A stretch of DNA of 32,141 bases from Rhodospirillales bacterium (lineage in GTDB: Bacteria > Pseudomonadota > Alphaproteobacteria > Reyranellales > Reyranellaceae), in assembly GCA_009377525.1 (NCBI GenBank), contig WHTW01000087.1, positions 1 to 32,141 of the forward strand. The letters run 5' to 3'. The position numbers were made by a program, and so were the translations under genes. How positions within the stretch are numbered: the stretch's first letter is position 1; each line of letters starts with the position of its first letter. Shown here piece after piece: positions 8,168-16,165 of this stretch. The notes under the pieces are model-generated. The model saw only the letters and a list, made by a program, of their open reading frames with translations. It had not been told where the DNA came from and did not search any database.

Positions 8168-11100
8168 ATGAAAGCTCTGCGGTTCCTCGCCTCTCGCTGG
8201 GTGCTGAGTTTCGTCGGCGTCGCCATCCTGGCGCCGCTGGTCTGGTTCTTCGGTCCGCTTCTGCCGGTGCTCGAAGGATGGGTGGCCCGCCTGGTCGTCA
8301 TTCTGTGCCTGTTGGTGGTCTGGGCCGCCGCGAACGTGGCGCTCGACTTCAATCGCCGCCGCCGTGAGCGGAAGCTCGAGATCGGCGTTGCCGAGAAGGC
8401 CGCCGGCGAGGAAGACGATCGCTCCAGCGAGGAAGCGGCGGCCCTTCGCGAACGGATGTCGACCGCGCTGTCGCTGCTGAAAAGGGCGCGGGGCACGCGC
8501 GGCTACCTCTATGAGCAGCCCTGGTACGTCATCATCGGGCCGCCCGGGGCGGGCAAGACGACGGCGCTCCTGAACAGCGGCCTGAAGTTCCCGTTGGCTG
8601 CCGAGATGGGGCAGGGGGCGGTCGCGGGCATCGGCGGCACCCGGCTCTGCGACTGGTGGTTCACGGAGAATGCCGTGCTGATCGACACGGCTGGCCGCTA
8701 TACGACCCAGGATTCGAATGCAGCCGTCGATCGCGCCGGATGGGATGCCTTCCTCGATCTGCTGCGCGGGACCAGACCACGCCAGCCCCTGAACGGCGTG
8801 ATCGTGGCAATTGCCCTCAGCGACATCGCCAGCGCGCCGAACGACGAGCGGGTGGCCCACGCGCGCGCGGTCCGACGGCGCGTCAAGGAGCTCGAGGAAC
8901 GCCTGGGCATTCGCCTGCCGGTCTATCTGCTCTTCACCAAGGCCGATCTGATCGCGGGTTTTGCCGAATTCTTCGACGACCTCGACCGCGAGCGTCGCGA
9001 ACAGGTTTGGGGCGTGACGTTCCCGTTCGGCAAGGCCGGCGCGACCCCCGTGGGACAATTTCCCGACGAGCTGCAGCTGCTCGTCGACAGCTTGAACGAT
9101 CGCCTGTTCGATCGCCTGCAGGCCGAGCAAAGCCCCGAGCGCCGCGCCCTGATCGCTGGATTCCCGACGCAGATCGCCACGCTGGCGCAGCCCCTGCAGG
9201 CCTTTCTCACGGAGGCCTTCGGCGGCTCGCGGCTCGACCCGGCGCCGCTGCTGCGCGGTGTCTATTTCGCCTCCGGCACCCAGGAAGGCTCGCCGATCGA
9301 TCGCCTGACCGGCGTGATGATGCGCGCCTTCGGTCTCGACCAGCGCCGCGCCGCCGCCCTGCGTCCGGTTCAGGGGCGCAGCTATTTCCTCGGACACCTC
9401 GTCGCGCGGGTGATCTTCGGCGAGGCCATGCTGGTGAGCGAGCCGCCGACGGCGCGCATGCGGCGGCTCATCCTGCGGTCCGCCTCGTATGCCGTCGTGG
9501 GCTTGCTGACCCTGGGCGCCGCCGGATGGCTGGTTGCCAATCGGTCGTCCAGCCAGCGCGAGATCAGCGAAATGGCGTCTGCCCTGGACAGCTACGAAAA
9601 GATCGCCAAGGAGACGACGTTCGATCCGGTCAATGATGCCGACCTGCCGCGCCTGCTGCCGTTGTTGGACGCCGCCCGCGATCTCTCGACCACGGCCGAG
9701 GGCGGCAGCCCCCTGCTGGCGGGTTTCGACCTGTCGCAGACGGCCAAGCTGCGCGGCGGCGCCGAGAGCGTCTATCGGCATGCGTTGGGCTACGCGCTGC
9801 TGCCGCGCCTGATCTGGCGGCTGGAAGCCCAGATGCGTGGCTACTTCACGCAGCCGGAATTCCTGTACGAGGCGACTCGCATCTACCTGATGCTCGGCGG
9901 CCAAGGCCCGCTCGACCGGTCCCTGGTGAAGGAGTGGATGACGTACGATTGGCAGCACCAATATTCCGGCCCTGGCAACCTGGCGGTGGTCGCCAGCCTT
10001 CAGACTCATCTGGATGCGCTCCTCGCACAGTCCTTGCCGGCGGTGACTCTCGACGAGGCGCTGGTCGCGAAGGCGCGCACGACCTTCAGCCGCGTCTCAT
10101 TGGCGTCCCGCGCCTACTCCCGCATCAAGCCTTCGGCCGCCGCCCAGAGCCTGCCGCCCTGGCGGCCGAGCGACGCGCTCGGACGGGCGGGCGGAAGCGT
10201 CTTCACGAGGGCGTCGGGCAAGAAGCTGAGCGACGGCATACCGGGCTTCCTGACCGTGGAAGGGTTCCACAAGGTTCTGCTGCCTGCCCTGGCCACGGCG
10301 ACGCGCGAGGTTGCGGCGGAAAGCTGGGTGCTGGGCCAGAAGGTGCCCGTCAACTTCGACCTCTCGAAGCAAAGCGAGGTCGCCAATGAAGTGGTCGCGC
10401 AGTACATGGAAGACTACGCCAAGGCGTGGGACGGGCTGCTGCAGGATCTCGAGATCGCGCCGCTGCGCAGCCTGAACCAGGCGTCGCAGGACCTCTATAT
10501 CCTGGCGTCGAAGCAGTCGCCGTTGAAGGAACTGCTCGTGGCCATCGCCCGGCAGCTCACGCTGTCGGAGCCGCCGAAGCCTTCGGCTGCCGAGGCAGCG
10601 GCAGGGGAGGCGGAAAAGGCGGCGGAAAAGGCCGCGGAAAAGGCGGCAAGGCAGAAGGCGGCAGCAGCAGCGCCCACGGTGGCGAGATCCGCGGCTCTTG
10701 CCGCACTGCTTGCCGGCCAGGGCGGTGCAGCGCCTGCGCTTCCGCCCGGTCATCAGATCGACGAGCGCTACAAACAGCTCCGCGACCTGGTCACGCCGCC
10801 CGGGTCCGCACCGATCGACCAGGTGCTGAAGGTCCTCGACGACCTGCGGCAACAGCTTGCAAGGATGAATGCCGCCGGTGTCGGTGCGTCCGCCGTGGCG
10901 GCCAGCGACGATCCTTCGCTTGCGCTGCGAGCGGAGTCGCAGCGCCAGCCGCAGCCGCTTGGTCGCTGGCTGGCGCGCCTGGCCGAGCAGAGCACGGCAT
11001 TGCGCAGCGGGGGCGCGCGCCAGCAGGTTGCCGCCGCCTATAACGGCGTGAACGGACCGGGCAGGCTCTGTGCACCCGCGGTCAACGGGCGCTTCCCGTT

Positions 11101-11734
11101 CGTGCCCGGCAGCTCGAACGAGACGCCCCTGGACGACTTCGCCAAGCTGTTCGCGCCTGGCGGGCTGATCGACGGGTTCTTCAACACCCAGCTGCGGCCC
11201 TATGTGAACACCACCGGCAAGACCTGGACGCCGCAGGCGGTGGATGGCGTGTCGGCGCCGGTCTCGCCGGCGGACATCGCCCAGTTCCAGCGCGCCGCCG
11301 TCATCCGTGACCTGTTCTTCGCGTCCGGTTCGACGACGATCGCCGTCCGCTTCGACATCATGCCCGTCGAGCTCGATTCGGGGGCTTCGCAGGTCAGCCT
11401 GGAATTCGACGGCACGTCGGTCGCCTACGCGCACGGGCCGGCGCGCTCGACCCAGATCACCTGGCCGGGACCGAACGGCATGACGAATGTGCGGCTGGTC
11501 TTCAATCCGCCGCCGCGCGACGGCACCGGCGTGCTGTCGGAGACCGGCCCGTGGGCGATGTTCCGCCTGTTTGGTCGCGGCACGCTGCAGCAGGCCGGTT
11601 CGCCGGAGCGCTATCTGTTGAGCTTCTCGCTCGGCGAGCGCAGCGCTGCGTTCGAGATTCGCGCGGGCTCGGTCATGAATCCCTTTGCACCGGGCGTCCT
11701 GCAGGACTTCCGCTGTCCGTCCGTCAGCGGCTAG
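8168..11734 (+). CDS. tssM: T6SS inner-membrane protein TssM (IcmF)
   Basis: An 1188-residue protein of normal family length. Two transmembrane helices lie at about residues 10-60 and a third near 439-458. Between them sits the cytoplasmic GTPase-like domain with an intact Walker A, GPPGAGKTT, at about 124-132 and DTAGRY further on. The large periplasmic part contains the IcmF-related region and ends in a beta-rich TssJ-binding domain (about 1060-1185). TssM is the shaft of the TssJLM complex. An unusual Ala/Lys/Glu repeat occurs near residues 810-830. The gene is coupled to tssL (two-base gap) and followed by tagF after seven bases. Confidence 0.96.
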   Translation: MKALRFLASRWVLSFVGVAILAPLVWFFGPLLPVLEGWVARLVVILCLLVVWAAANVALDFNRRRRERKLEIGVAEKAAGEEDDRSSEEAAALRERMSTALSLLKRARGTRGYLYEQPWYVIIGPPGAGKTTALLNSGLKFPLAAEMGQGAVAGIGGTRLCDWWFTENAVLIDTAGRYTTQDSNAAVDRAGWDAFLDLLRGTRPRQPLNGVIVAIALSDIASAPNDERVAHARAVRRRVKELEERLGIRLPVYLLFTKADLIAGFAEFFDDLDRERREQVWGVTFPFGKAGATPVGQFPDELQLLVDSLNDRLFDRLQAEQSPERRALIAGFPTQIATLAQPLQAFLTEAFGGSRLDPAPLLRGVYFASGTQEGSPIDRLTGVMMRAFGLDQRRAAALRPVQGRSYFLGHLVARVIFGEAMLVSEPPTARMRRLILRSASYAVVGLLTLGAAGWLVANRSSSQREISEMASALDSYEKIAKETTFDPVNDADLPRLLPLLDAARDLSTTAEGGSPLLAGFDLSQTAKLRGGAESVYRHALGYALLPRLIWRLEAQMRGYFTQPEFLYEATRIYLMLGGQGPLDRSLVKEWMTYDWQHQYSGPGNLAVVASLQTHLDALLAQSLPAVTLDEALVAKARTTFSRVSLASRAYSRIKPSAAAQSLPPWRPSDALGRAGGSVFTRASGKKLSDGIPGFLTVEGFHKVLLPALATATREVAAESWVLGQKVPVNFDLSKQSEVANEVVAQYMEDYAKAWDGLLQDLEIAPLRSLNQASQDLYILASKQSPLKELLVAIARQLTLSEPPKPSAAEAAAGEAEKAAEKAAEKAARQKAAAAAPTVARSAALAALLAGQGGAAPALPPGHQIDERYKQLRDLVTPPGSAPIDQVLKVLDDLRQQLARMNAAGVGASAVAASDDPSLALRAESQRQPQPLGRWLARLAEQSTALRSGGARQQVAAAYNGVNGPGRLCAPAVNGRFPFVPGSSNETPLDDFAKLFAPGGLIDGFFNTQLRPYVNTTGKTWTPQAVDGVSAPVSPADIAQFQRAAVIRDLFFASGSTTIAVRFDIMPVELDSGASQVSLEFDGTSVAYAHGPARSTQITWPGPNGMTNVRLVFNPPPRDGTGVLSETGPWAMFRLFGRGTLQQAGSPERYLLSFSLGERSAAFEIRAGSVMNPFAPGVLQDFRCPSVSG
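10610..10645 (+). repeat. three 12-base tandem repeats inside tssM
   Basis: Three nearly identical 12-base units (gcggaaaaggcg type) encode an Ala-Glu-Lys-Ala repeat in the periplasmic part of TssM, within a wider Ala/Lys-rich stretch. The change is in frame. It probably forms a flexible or helical linker and may vary in copy number between strains. Confidence 0.7.
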
Positions 11735-11741
11735 CCTGGCG

Positions 11742-12383
11742 ATGCCGGCGCTTCCCCCCGATGCGATTGCCGGCCTGTTCGGCAAGCTGCCGGCGCGGGG
11801 AGACTTCGTGCGGCAGAACCTGCCGCGCGACTTCACCGACAGCTGGGATAGCTGGTGGCAGCGTGGTCTTGCCGAGACGCAGGGGCGGTGGCGCGACGAG
11901 TGGTCCGCCGCCTGGCTGGAGGCCCCGGTCTGGCGCTTCATGCTGCCGCCGGGGCTTTGCGGCAAGAGCGGCATGCTCGGACTTTGGCTGCCGAGCGTGG
12001 ACAAGGTCGGACGCTATTCGCCATTGACGATTGCCGCCGCGGCGCCGTGTGATTGGTTGTCTTACGTCGGGGAGATGACGTCCTTCCTGGCGGCGGCCGA
12101 GGAGGCCGGGCGTGACGCGCTGGAGTATGATCTCACACCAGCCGACATGCTCGAGCGTATCCAGGCTGCCTTCGTGGCGGTCGACGGGCCGGCTCTCGAG
12201 TTGGGTTTCGTGCCGGGTCGCGTTGCGTGGTGGACCGAGGGCGGTCCGAGAGTTGTCGCACGTTTCGAAACGGGAACAGCCCTGCCGGAGGGCAGCCACT
12301 TTGCCGCTCTCATAGACGACGACTGGGGCGCAGGCGAGGTGGCGTCGGCAGAGCTGGTCCCCCGAGCTTCGGATGCTTCGTGA
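11742..12383 (+). CDS. tagF: T6SS accessory protein TagF
   Basis: A 213-residue protein with the characteristic TagF N-terminus, GLFGKLPARGDFVRQNLP, followed by a conserved Trp-rich helix (SWDSWWQRGL) and the GRYSPLTIAAA segment. TagF is a cytoplasmic repressor of T6SS assembly in Pseudomonas and Agrobacterium, acting through Fha. ATG 11742 lies seven bases after the tssM stop; longer frames run inside tssM. Its stop overlaps the pppA start as TGATG. Agrobacterium has a fused TagF-PppA, whereas here they are separate adjacent genes. Confidence 0.92.
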   Translation: MPALPPDAIAGLFGKLPARGDFVRQNLPRDFTDSWDSWWQRGLAETQGRWRDEWSAAWLEAPVWRFMLPPGLCGKSGMLGLWLPSVDKVGRYSPLTIAAAAPCDWLSYVGEMTSFLAAAEEAGRDALEYDLTPADMLERIQAAFVAVDGPALELGFVPGRVAWWTEGGPRVVARFETGTALPEGSHFAALIDDDWGAGEVASAELVPRASDAS

Positions 12384-13225
12384 TGTCTGACAACGGGATC
12401 GGTCAGAACTCAGCACGATTCGGCAGCTTCCGCTCCTGCGCGGCGACGCATGCCGGCGCGGCGAACCGGCTGAACGAGGACGCCTATGTCAACCGGCCAG
12501 ATCTCGGCCTCTGGGCGGTCGCCGACGGCGCGGGCGGGCACGTCGCGGGCGAGATTGCGTCGGCCGAGGTCGCCGAACTTCTCCAATCCATCGACGCCGG
12601 ACTCTCCGCCAGCGAGATGCTCGTGGAGGTGCGATCGCGGCTCGAGGCGGCGCATGCGCGCCTGCACAGCGAGGCCTCACGGCATGGCGCCGGCGCAACG
12701 GTGGCGACGACCGTGGTCGTGCTGCTGGCGCGCGACGACCATTTCGCCTGCCTGTGGGCCGGAGATTCGCGCGCCTACCTGCTGCGCGGCCACGCGCTCA
12801 CCAGGATCACCCGCGACCACAGCCTGGTGCAGGTCCTCGTCGAGAACGGCACCATCAGCGAGGCCGAAGCTGCCCGCCATCCACAGGCCAATATCATCAC
12901 GCGCGCCGTCGGCGCCGATATCGACCTTCTCGAACTGGACAAGCGAACCGGCCAGCTCCAGGCCGGCGACCGGCTGCTGTTGTGCAGCGATGGCTTGAGC
13001 AAGACCTTGCCCGAGGAACTGCTCGCTGAACTGCTTGCCGGCGACGACGAGGCCGCCGCCGAGCGGCTGGTCACGGCCGCGCTGATGGCCCAGGCGACCG
13101 ACAACGTCACGGCCGTGACGATCGACTTCAACGCAGGCGATCGATCGCGACCCGACCCTTCAGCCGATGATGACGTTGGGACAACCCATGACGACAGCGC
13201 CGCCGTGGGCGCACATGGAGCCTAG
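12383..13225 (+). CDS. pppA: PP2C-type Ser/Thr phosphatase PppA
   Basis: A 280-residue PP2C phosphatase with all visible metal-site motifs intact: RLNEDAYVN and DGAGGH near the start, LWAGDSRAYL in the middle, CSDGLSKTL and TDNVTAV near the end. In T6SS loci PppA removes the phosphate placed by PpkA on Fha, switching secretion off. ATG 12383 shares a base with the tagF stop. The last 66 bases overlap the convergent PAAR gene, and the final residues (about 255-280) are low-complexity and probably not part of the catalytic fold. No kinase partner gene is seen in the window. Confidence 0.93.
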   Translation: MSDNGIGQNSARFGSFRSCAATHAGAANRLNEDAYVNRPDLGLWAVADGAGGHVAGEIASAEVAELLQSIDAGLSASEMLVEVRSRLEAAHARLHSEASRHGAGATVATTVVVLLARDDHFACLWAGDSRAYLLRGHALTRITRDHSLVQVLVENGTISEAEAARHPQANIITRAVGADIDLLELDKRTGQLQAGDRLLLCSDGLSKTLPEELLAELLAGDDEAAAERLVTAALMAQATDNVTAVTIDFNAGDRSRPDPSADDDVGTTHDDSAAVGAHGA

Positions 13226-13450
13226 CTGGGCGGCCGGCATGCCGCCGATCAGCACGGTGAAGGATCCAAGGGCGATGACGTCGGGCGGCCCGACACAGAC
13301 GGCCATGTCGCCGACACGGGCGGCCGGCATGCCGCCGATCAGGACGGTCAGGCAGCCGGGAGGAAGAATCGGGCCACCGACATGCGGCACCAGGACGGTG
13401 ATCATGGGGCAGACATGCATGTCGCCGACGCGGGCTGCAGGCATTCCCAT
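13160..13450 (-). CDS. PAAR-domain spike-tip protein
   Basis: A compact 96-residue PAAR protein with no extension. It has three motif repeats: GMPAARVGD near the start, GGMPAARVGD about residue 40, and a diverged GGMPAAQLGS about residue 68. The Cys and His residues (MHVCP, CVGP, MCAHGG) fit the zinc site at the tip. PAAR sharpens the VgrG spike and can carry effectors. ATG 13450 overlaps the stop of the preceding DUF6931-like gene (TGATG). Its 3' end is antisense to the end of pppA. Confidence 0.93.
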   Translation of the reverse strand: MGMPAARVGDMHVCPMITVLVPHVGGPILPPGCLTVLIGGMPAARVGDMAVCVGPPDVIALGSFTVLIGGMPAAQLGSMCAHGGAVVMGCPNVIIG

Positions 13451-14055
13451 CAATCTGGCTCCGCTTCGAGGCGTCCTGCGCCGCCGGTCGCGATGTCCTT
13501 GGCCGAGGCCAGGAAGCGCAGAAGCCTCTCCTCGCGCCGCACTGCCGGTCCGCGGGCCGCGGCCAGGGCGACCGAACCCGCCACGGCGAGACCGGTGAAA
13601 TGCGGCTGTGGCGGCACTTTCGGCGCCTCCGGCGGCGCCATGGAATCGCCGCTCCAGAAGGCGCCGACGGCGGCCCACGCTTCGGGGTTGCCGAAGCCCG
13701 TCGTCTCCGCCTGTTTCATCGCGGTGCGGCGGTGCTCGTCAGTCTGCTTGCGGACCCATTCCTCCGCCGCCTCGCGCACCTGTGCCTCAGCCGCCAGATT
13801 GGTGCCAGAGGCCGCGGTGTGGCGAGAGCAGGCGCAGGCCCACCACACCGCTTCGCGTGCGGGCAGCGCGTGGGCGATGAGCCGCGTCGCCTCGATCAGA
13901 AGTCCGGCCCGCTCGAGCCGGTCCAGCGCCTCGATGGAATCCTGACAGCCGGCCAACGCCGACCGGCCCTGCTCGTCGAGCTGCAGGTGGGGAAGTGTGC
14001 GCGCGAGATCGCTGCTGAACTTGTTCGCAGGCTTGGTGGTGGTCGGGGAAGCCAT
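13450..14055 (-). CDS. DUF6931-like protein between VgrG and PAAR
   Basis: A 201-residue protein with a DUF6931-like core at about residues 35-110: LIEATRLIAHALPAREAVWWAC followed by an EEWVRKQTDEHRRTAM helix. A small hydrophobic segment, TGLAVAGSVALAAA, lies near 152-165. Function is unknown. Its place between vgrG (10 bases after the vgrG stop) and PAAR (one-base overlap) suggests a cargo adaptor or chaperone for the spike. The family name is recalled from pattern only and could be wrong. Confidence 0.6.
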   Translation of the reverse strand: MASPTTTKPANKFSSDLARTLPHLQLDEQGRSALAGCQDSIEALDRLERAGLLIEATRLIAHALPAREAVWWACACSRHTAASGTNLAAEAQVREAAEEWVRKQTDEHRRTAMKQAETTGFGNPEAWAAVGAFWSGDSMAPPEAPKVPPQPHFTGLAVAGSVALAAARGPAVRREERLLRFLASAKDIATGGAGRLEAEPD

Positions 14056-14065
14056 GGCGGGGTCC

Positions 14066-15907
14066 TCAGCCGATCATGATGATGCCGCCGCTCAGCTGCA
14101 GCATCGCGCTACCCTTGACCTGGGTCATCAAGCCCTTCACCTCCGTCATGACCGTTCCGTCGATCTTGATCATCATGCCGCTGACCGTCACGCCCATCTG
14201 GTCGATCTTGACCGAGCTTTGCCCGACCTTCAACGTGATCGACTGCATCGCCTCCATGGTGATGGAGCCGACATCGCACTTCACCGAGATGTTGCCGAGC
14301 TTCAGCTCGGTGGTCTGATCGCCCTGCTTGAGGGTTACCGTCTCGTTGCCCTTGTTGATGGTGACGGTGCGGTCGTTCTCGACGGTCAGTGTCTGGTCGT
14401 TCTCGACCTCGGTCTTCATGTCCTTCTGGGCATGCAGGAAAAGCTGCTCGCTGCCCTTCTTGTCGTCGAGAGTGATCTCGTTGAAGTCGGAGGTGCCGCC
14501 CTTGGTCACCGACCGCGAGCGAAAGCCGAGCTTCGTCTTCTCGGCGACCGGAAAGATCGGCTTGTCGTTGCCGTTGTAGAGGCCGCCGATGACCACCGGG
14601 CGGTCGGGATCGGCATCCATGAAGGCGACGGCGACCTCGGTGTCGACACGCGGGATGAACTGGCCGCCCCATTGGTTGCCGGCCCACGGCTGCACGACGC
14701 GTACCCATTCACTGTTGTCGGCCGTCGCGTCCTCGCGCCAATCCCAGAAGAAGCGAATCTTGATGCGCCCCTGGTCGTCGGTGTGGATCTCTTCCCCCGA
14801 CGGCGCCAGGACCTTGGCCGTGTGAAGGCCCTCCATGCGTGGACGCGCGGTTTTCATCGGCTGCCGCCATGGCACCGAGTTGGGGATGCACGTGAAACTG
14901 TTCGAGTAGTCGGTGCCCGATGCGACGCCGGCCCGCTCGGAGACGTCCTCGGCGTGATGCGTGATCTGCTGCACGACGTGAACCTGCTCGCCGGCGTCGG
15001 TGCGCAACTTGAACTTCCCGCCGGCGATCAGACCGGCATGGTCGCAACCGCCACCGATCAGGGAAACCGCGGCCTCGGCCGCTTCCATCCGCCATCTTGC
15101 GCGGTTCTTCGCCATGCCCGTGTCGCGGGTCAGGGCGGGCCAATGGAACACCGGTCGGTTCGAGGTCCCGCCATGCTTGAGGATGGTGTTCTGCTCCATC
15201 TTCAGGTTCTTGTCGGGCGCGTCGTGGTCGTAGTCCTTCACCGTCACCTTGCCGGGAGCAAACGCTTCGGGCTTGCGGAACTCGACCATCATGTCCGCGG
15301 TCGTGCCGACGCCGAGGCGGAGCGTGGCATTGGGGATGGTGTAGAAGCCGTTGTTCTCGTTGGTCACGACCAGCGTGTGGCTGTCGGAATCATGCTCGAA
15401 GAAGTAATACCAGCCTTCTTCCTCCATCAGGCGCGTTGCGAAGTGCAGCGCTGTCTCGTTGAACTGCGCCGTCGCCTTGCGCTGGGCCGGCGCGGAATAC
15501 AGGCGAAACGCGGTCCTGGTCACGCCGGCTTCATTGAAGATGATCTTGAGAATGTCCTCGGCGGTCTTGTTGAAGAACATCCGGCAGTCGCTTTGAATGC
15601 CGGCATGCGCCAGTTGCGGCACGAGGACCATCTTGTAGAGCTTGTCCACGACGCCACTCTGCTCGAGCACGCCGAATTCCGAGACGATGCCGTGGAAATA
15701 GCGCGTCGTCTTCCCGCCGTGGTTGACTGCGACGCAGGCAGGCTTGTTCAGCATGTTCGTGGTGTTGATCCTGCCCGAGGCCACCACTTCGAGTTGGAAG
15801 CGGAACAGCTCGCTGATCGTCTCGGTAGCCACCATCCGGACCGCCGTCAGCGGCGATTCGGCCGAGCTCGTGATCGACAGCAGGGATTTCTTGTCATCTT
15901 CGGCCAT
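14066..15907 (-). CDS. vgrG: T6SS spike protein VgrG (TssI)
   Basis: A 613-residue VgrG of basic length with no effector extension. The N-terminal gp27-like part starts ESPLTAVRMVATETISELF and continues to about residue 390. The gp5-like OB domain (about 395-480) has the DDQGRIKIRFFWD and SEWVRVVQPWAGNQWG signatures. Then comes a repetitive beta-helix needle, ending in LSGGIIMIG where PAAR docks. It is the first gene of a vgrG-DUF6931-like-PAAR unit. The upstream gap of about 230 bases to the hairpin probably holds its own promoter, though no clear hexamers stand out. Confidence 0.96.
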   Translation of the reverse strand: MAEDDKKSLLSITSSAESPLTAVRMVATETISELFRFQLEVVASGRINTTNMLNKPACVAVNHGGKTTRYFHGIVSEFGVLEQSGVVDKLYKMVLVPQLAHAGIQSDCRMFFNKTAEDILKIIFNEAGVTRTAFRLYSAPAQRKATAQFNETALHFATRLMEEEGWYYFFEHDSDSHTLVVTNENNGFYTIPNATLRLGVGTTADMMVEFRKPEAFAPGKVTVKDYDHDAPDKNLKMEQNTILKHGGTSNRPVFHWPALTRDTGMAKNRARWRMEAAEAAVSLIGGGCDHAGLIAGGKFKLRTDAGEQVHVVQQITHHAEDVSERAGVASGTDYSNSFTCIPNSVPWRQPMKTARPRMEGLHTAKVLAPSGEEIHTDDQGRIKIRFFWDWREDATADNSEWVRVVQPWAGNQWGGQFIPRVDTEVAVAFMDADPDRPVVIGGLYNGNDKPIFPVAEKTKLGFRSRSVTKGGTSDFNEITLDDKKGSEQLFLHAQKDMKTEVENDQTLTVENDRTVTINKGNETVTLKQGDQTTELKLGNISVKCDVGSITMEAMQSITLKVGQSSVKIDQMGVTVSGMMIKIDGTVMTEVKGLMTQVKGSAMLQLSGGIIMIG

Positions 15908-16135
15908 GTGCAGCGCAACTTTCGGTGTGGTGTCCCAGCAGCCAAGTCACGATCGGTGCTTTCAGGCACTCAACGCTAGCCGACCCAAGATCGGAAGGAA
16001 ACACGAGCTTGGCGGCGACAATTTGGCAGAAGGGTGTGGTCTATTGGGATATTTCCATTTCCAGTGGAGAAGGTGCCTAGCCACCCTACGCTGCTGGGCA
16101 GCTTCGGATGGCCTGAGTTGGTGGCCGATTCAAGT

Positions 16136-16165
16136 CCCCCGAAGCTCCGCAGGAGCGAAGGGGGG
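16136..16165. terminator. hairpin after the methyltransferase gene
   Basis: CCCCC, an internal GAA/GAA mismatch and GCTCC pair with GGAGC and GGGGG around a short GCA-like loop, directly beyond the stop codon of the minus-strand methyltransferase gene. No U-rich tract follows, so it may be a factor-assisted terminator or an mRNA-stabilising end. It separates the tss operon from vgrG. Confidence 0.5.
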
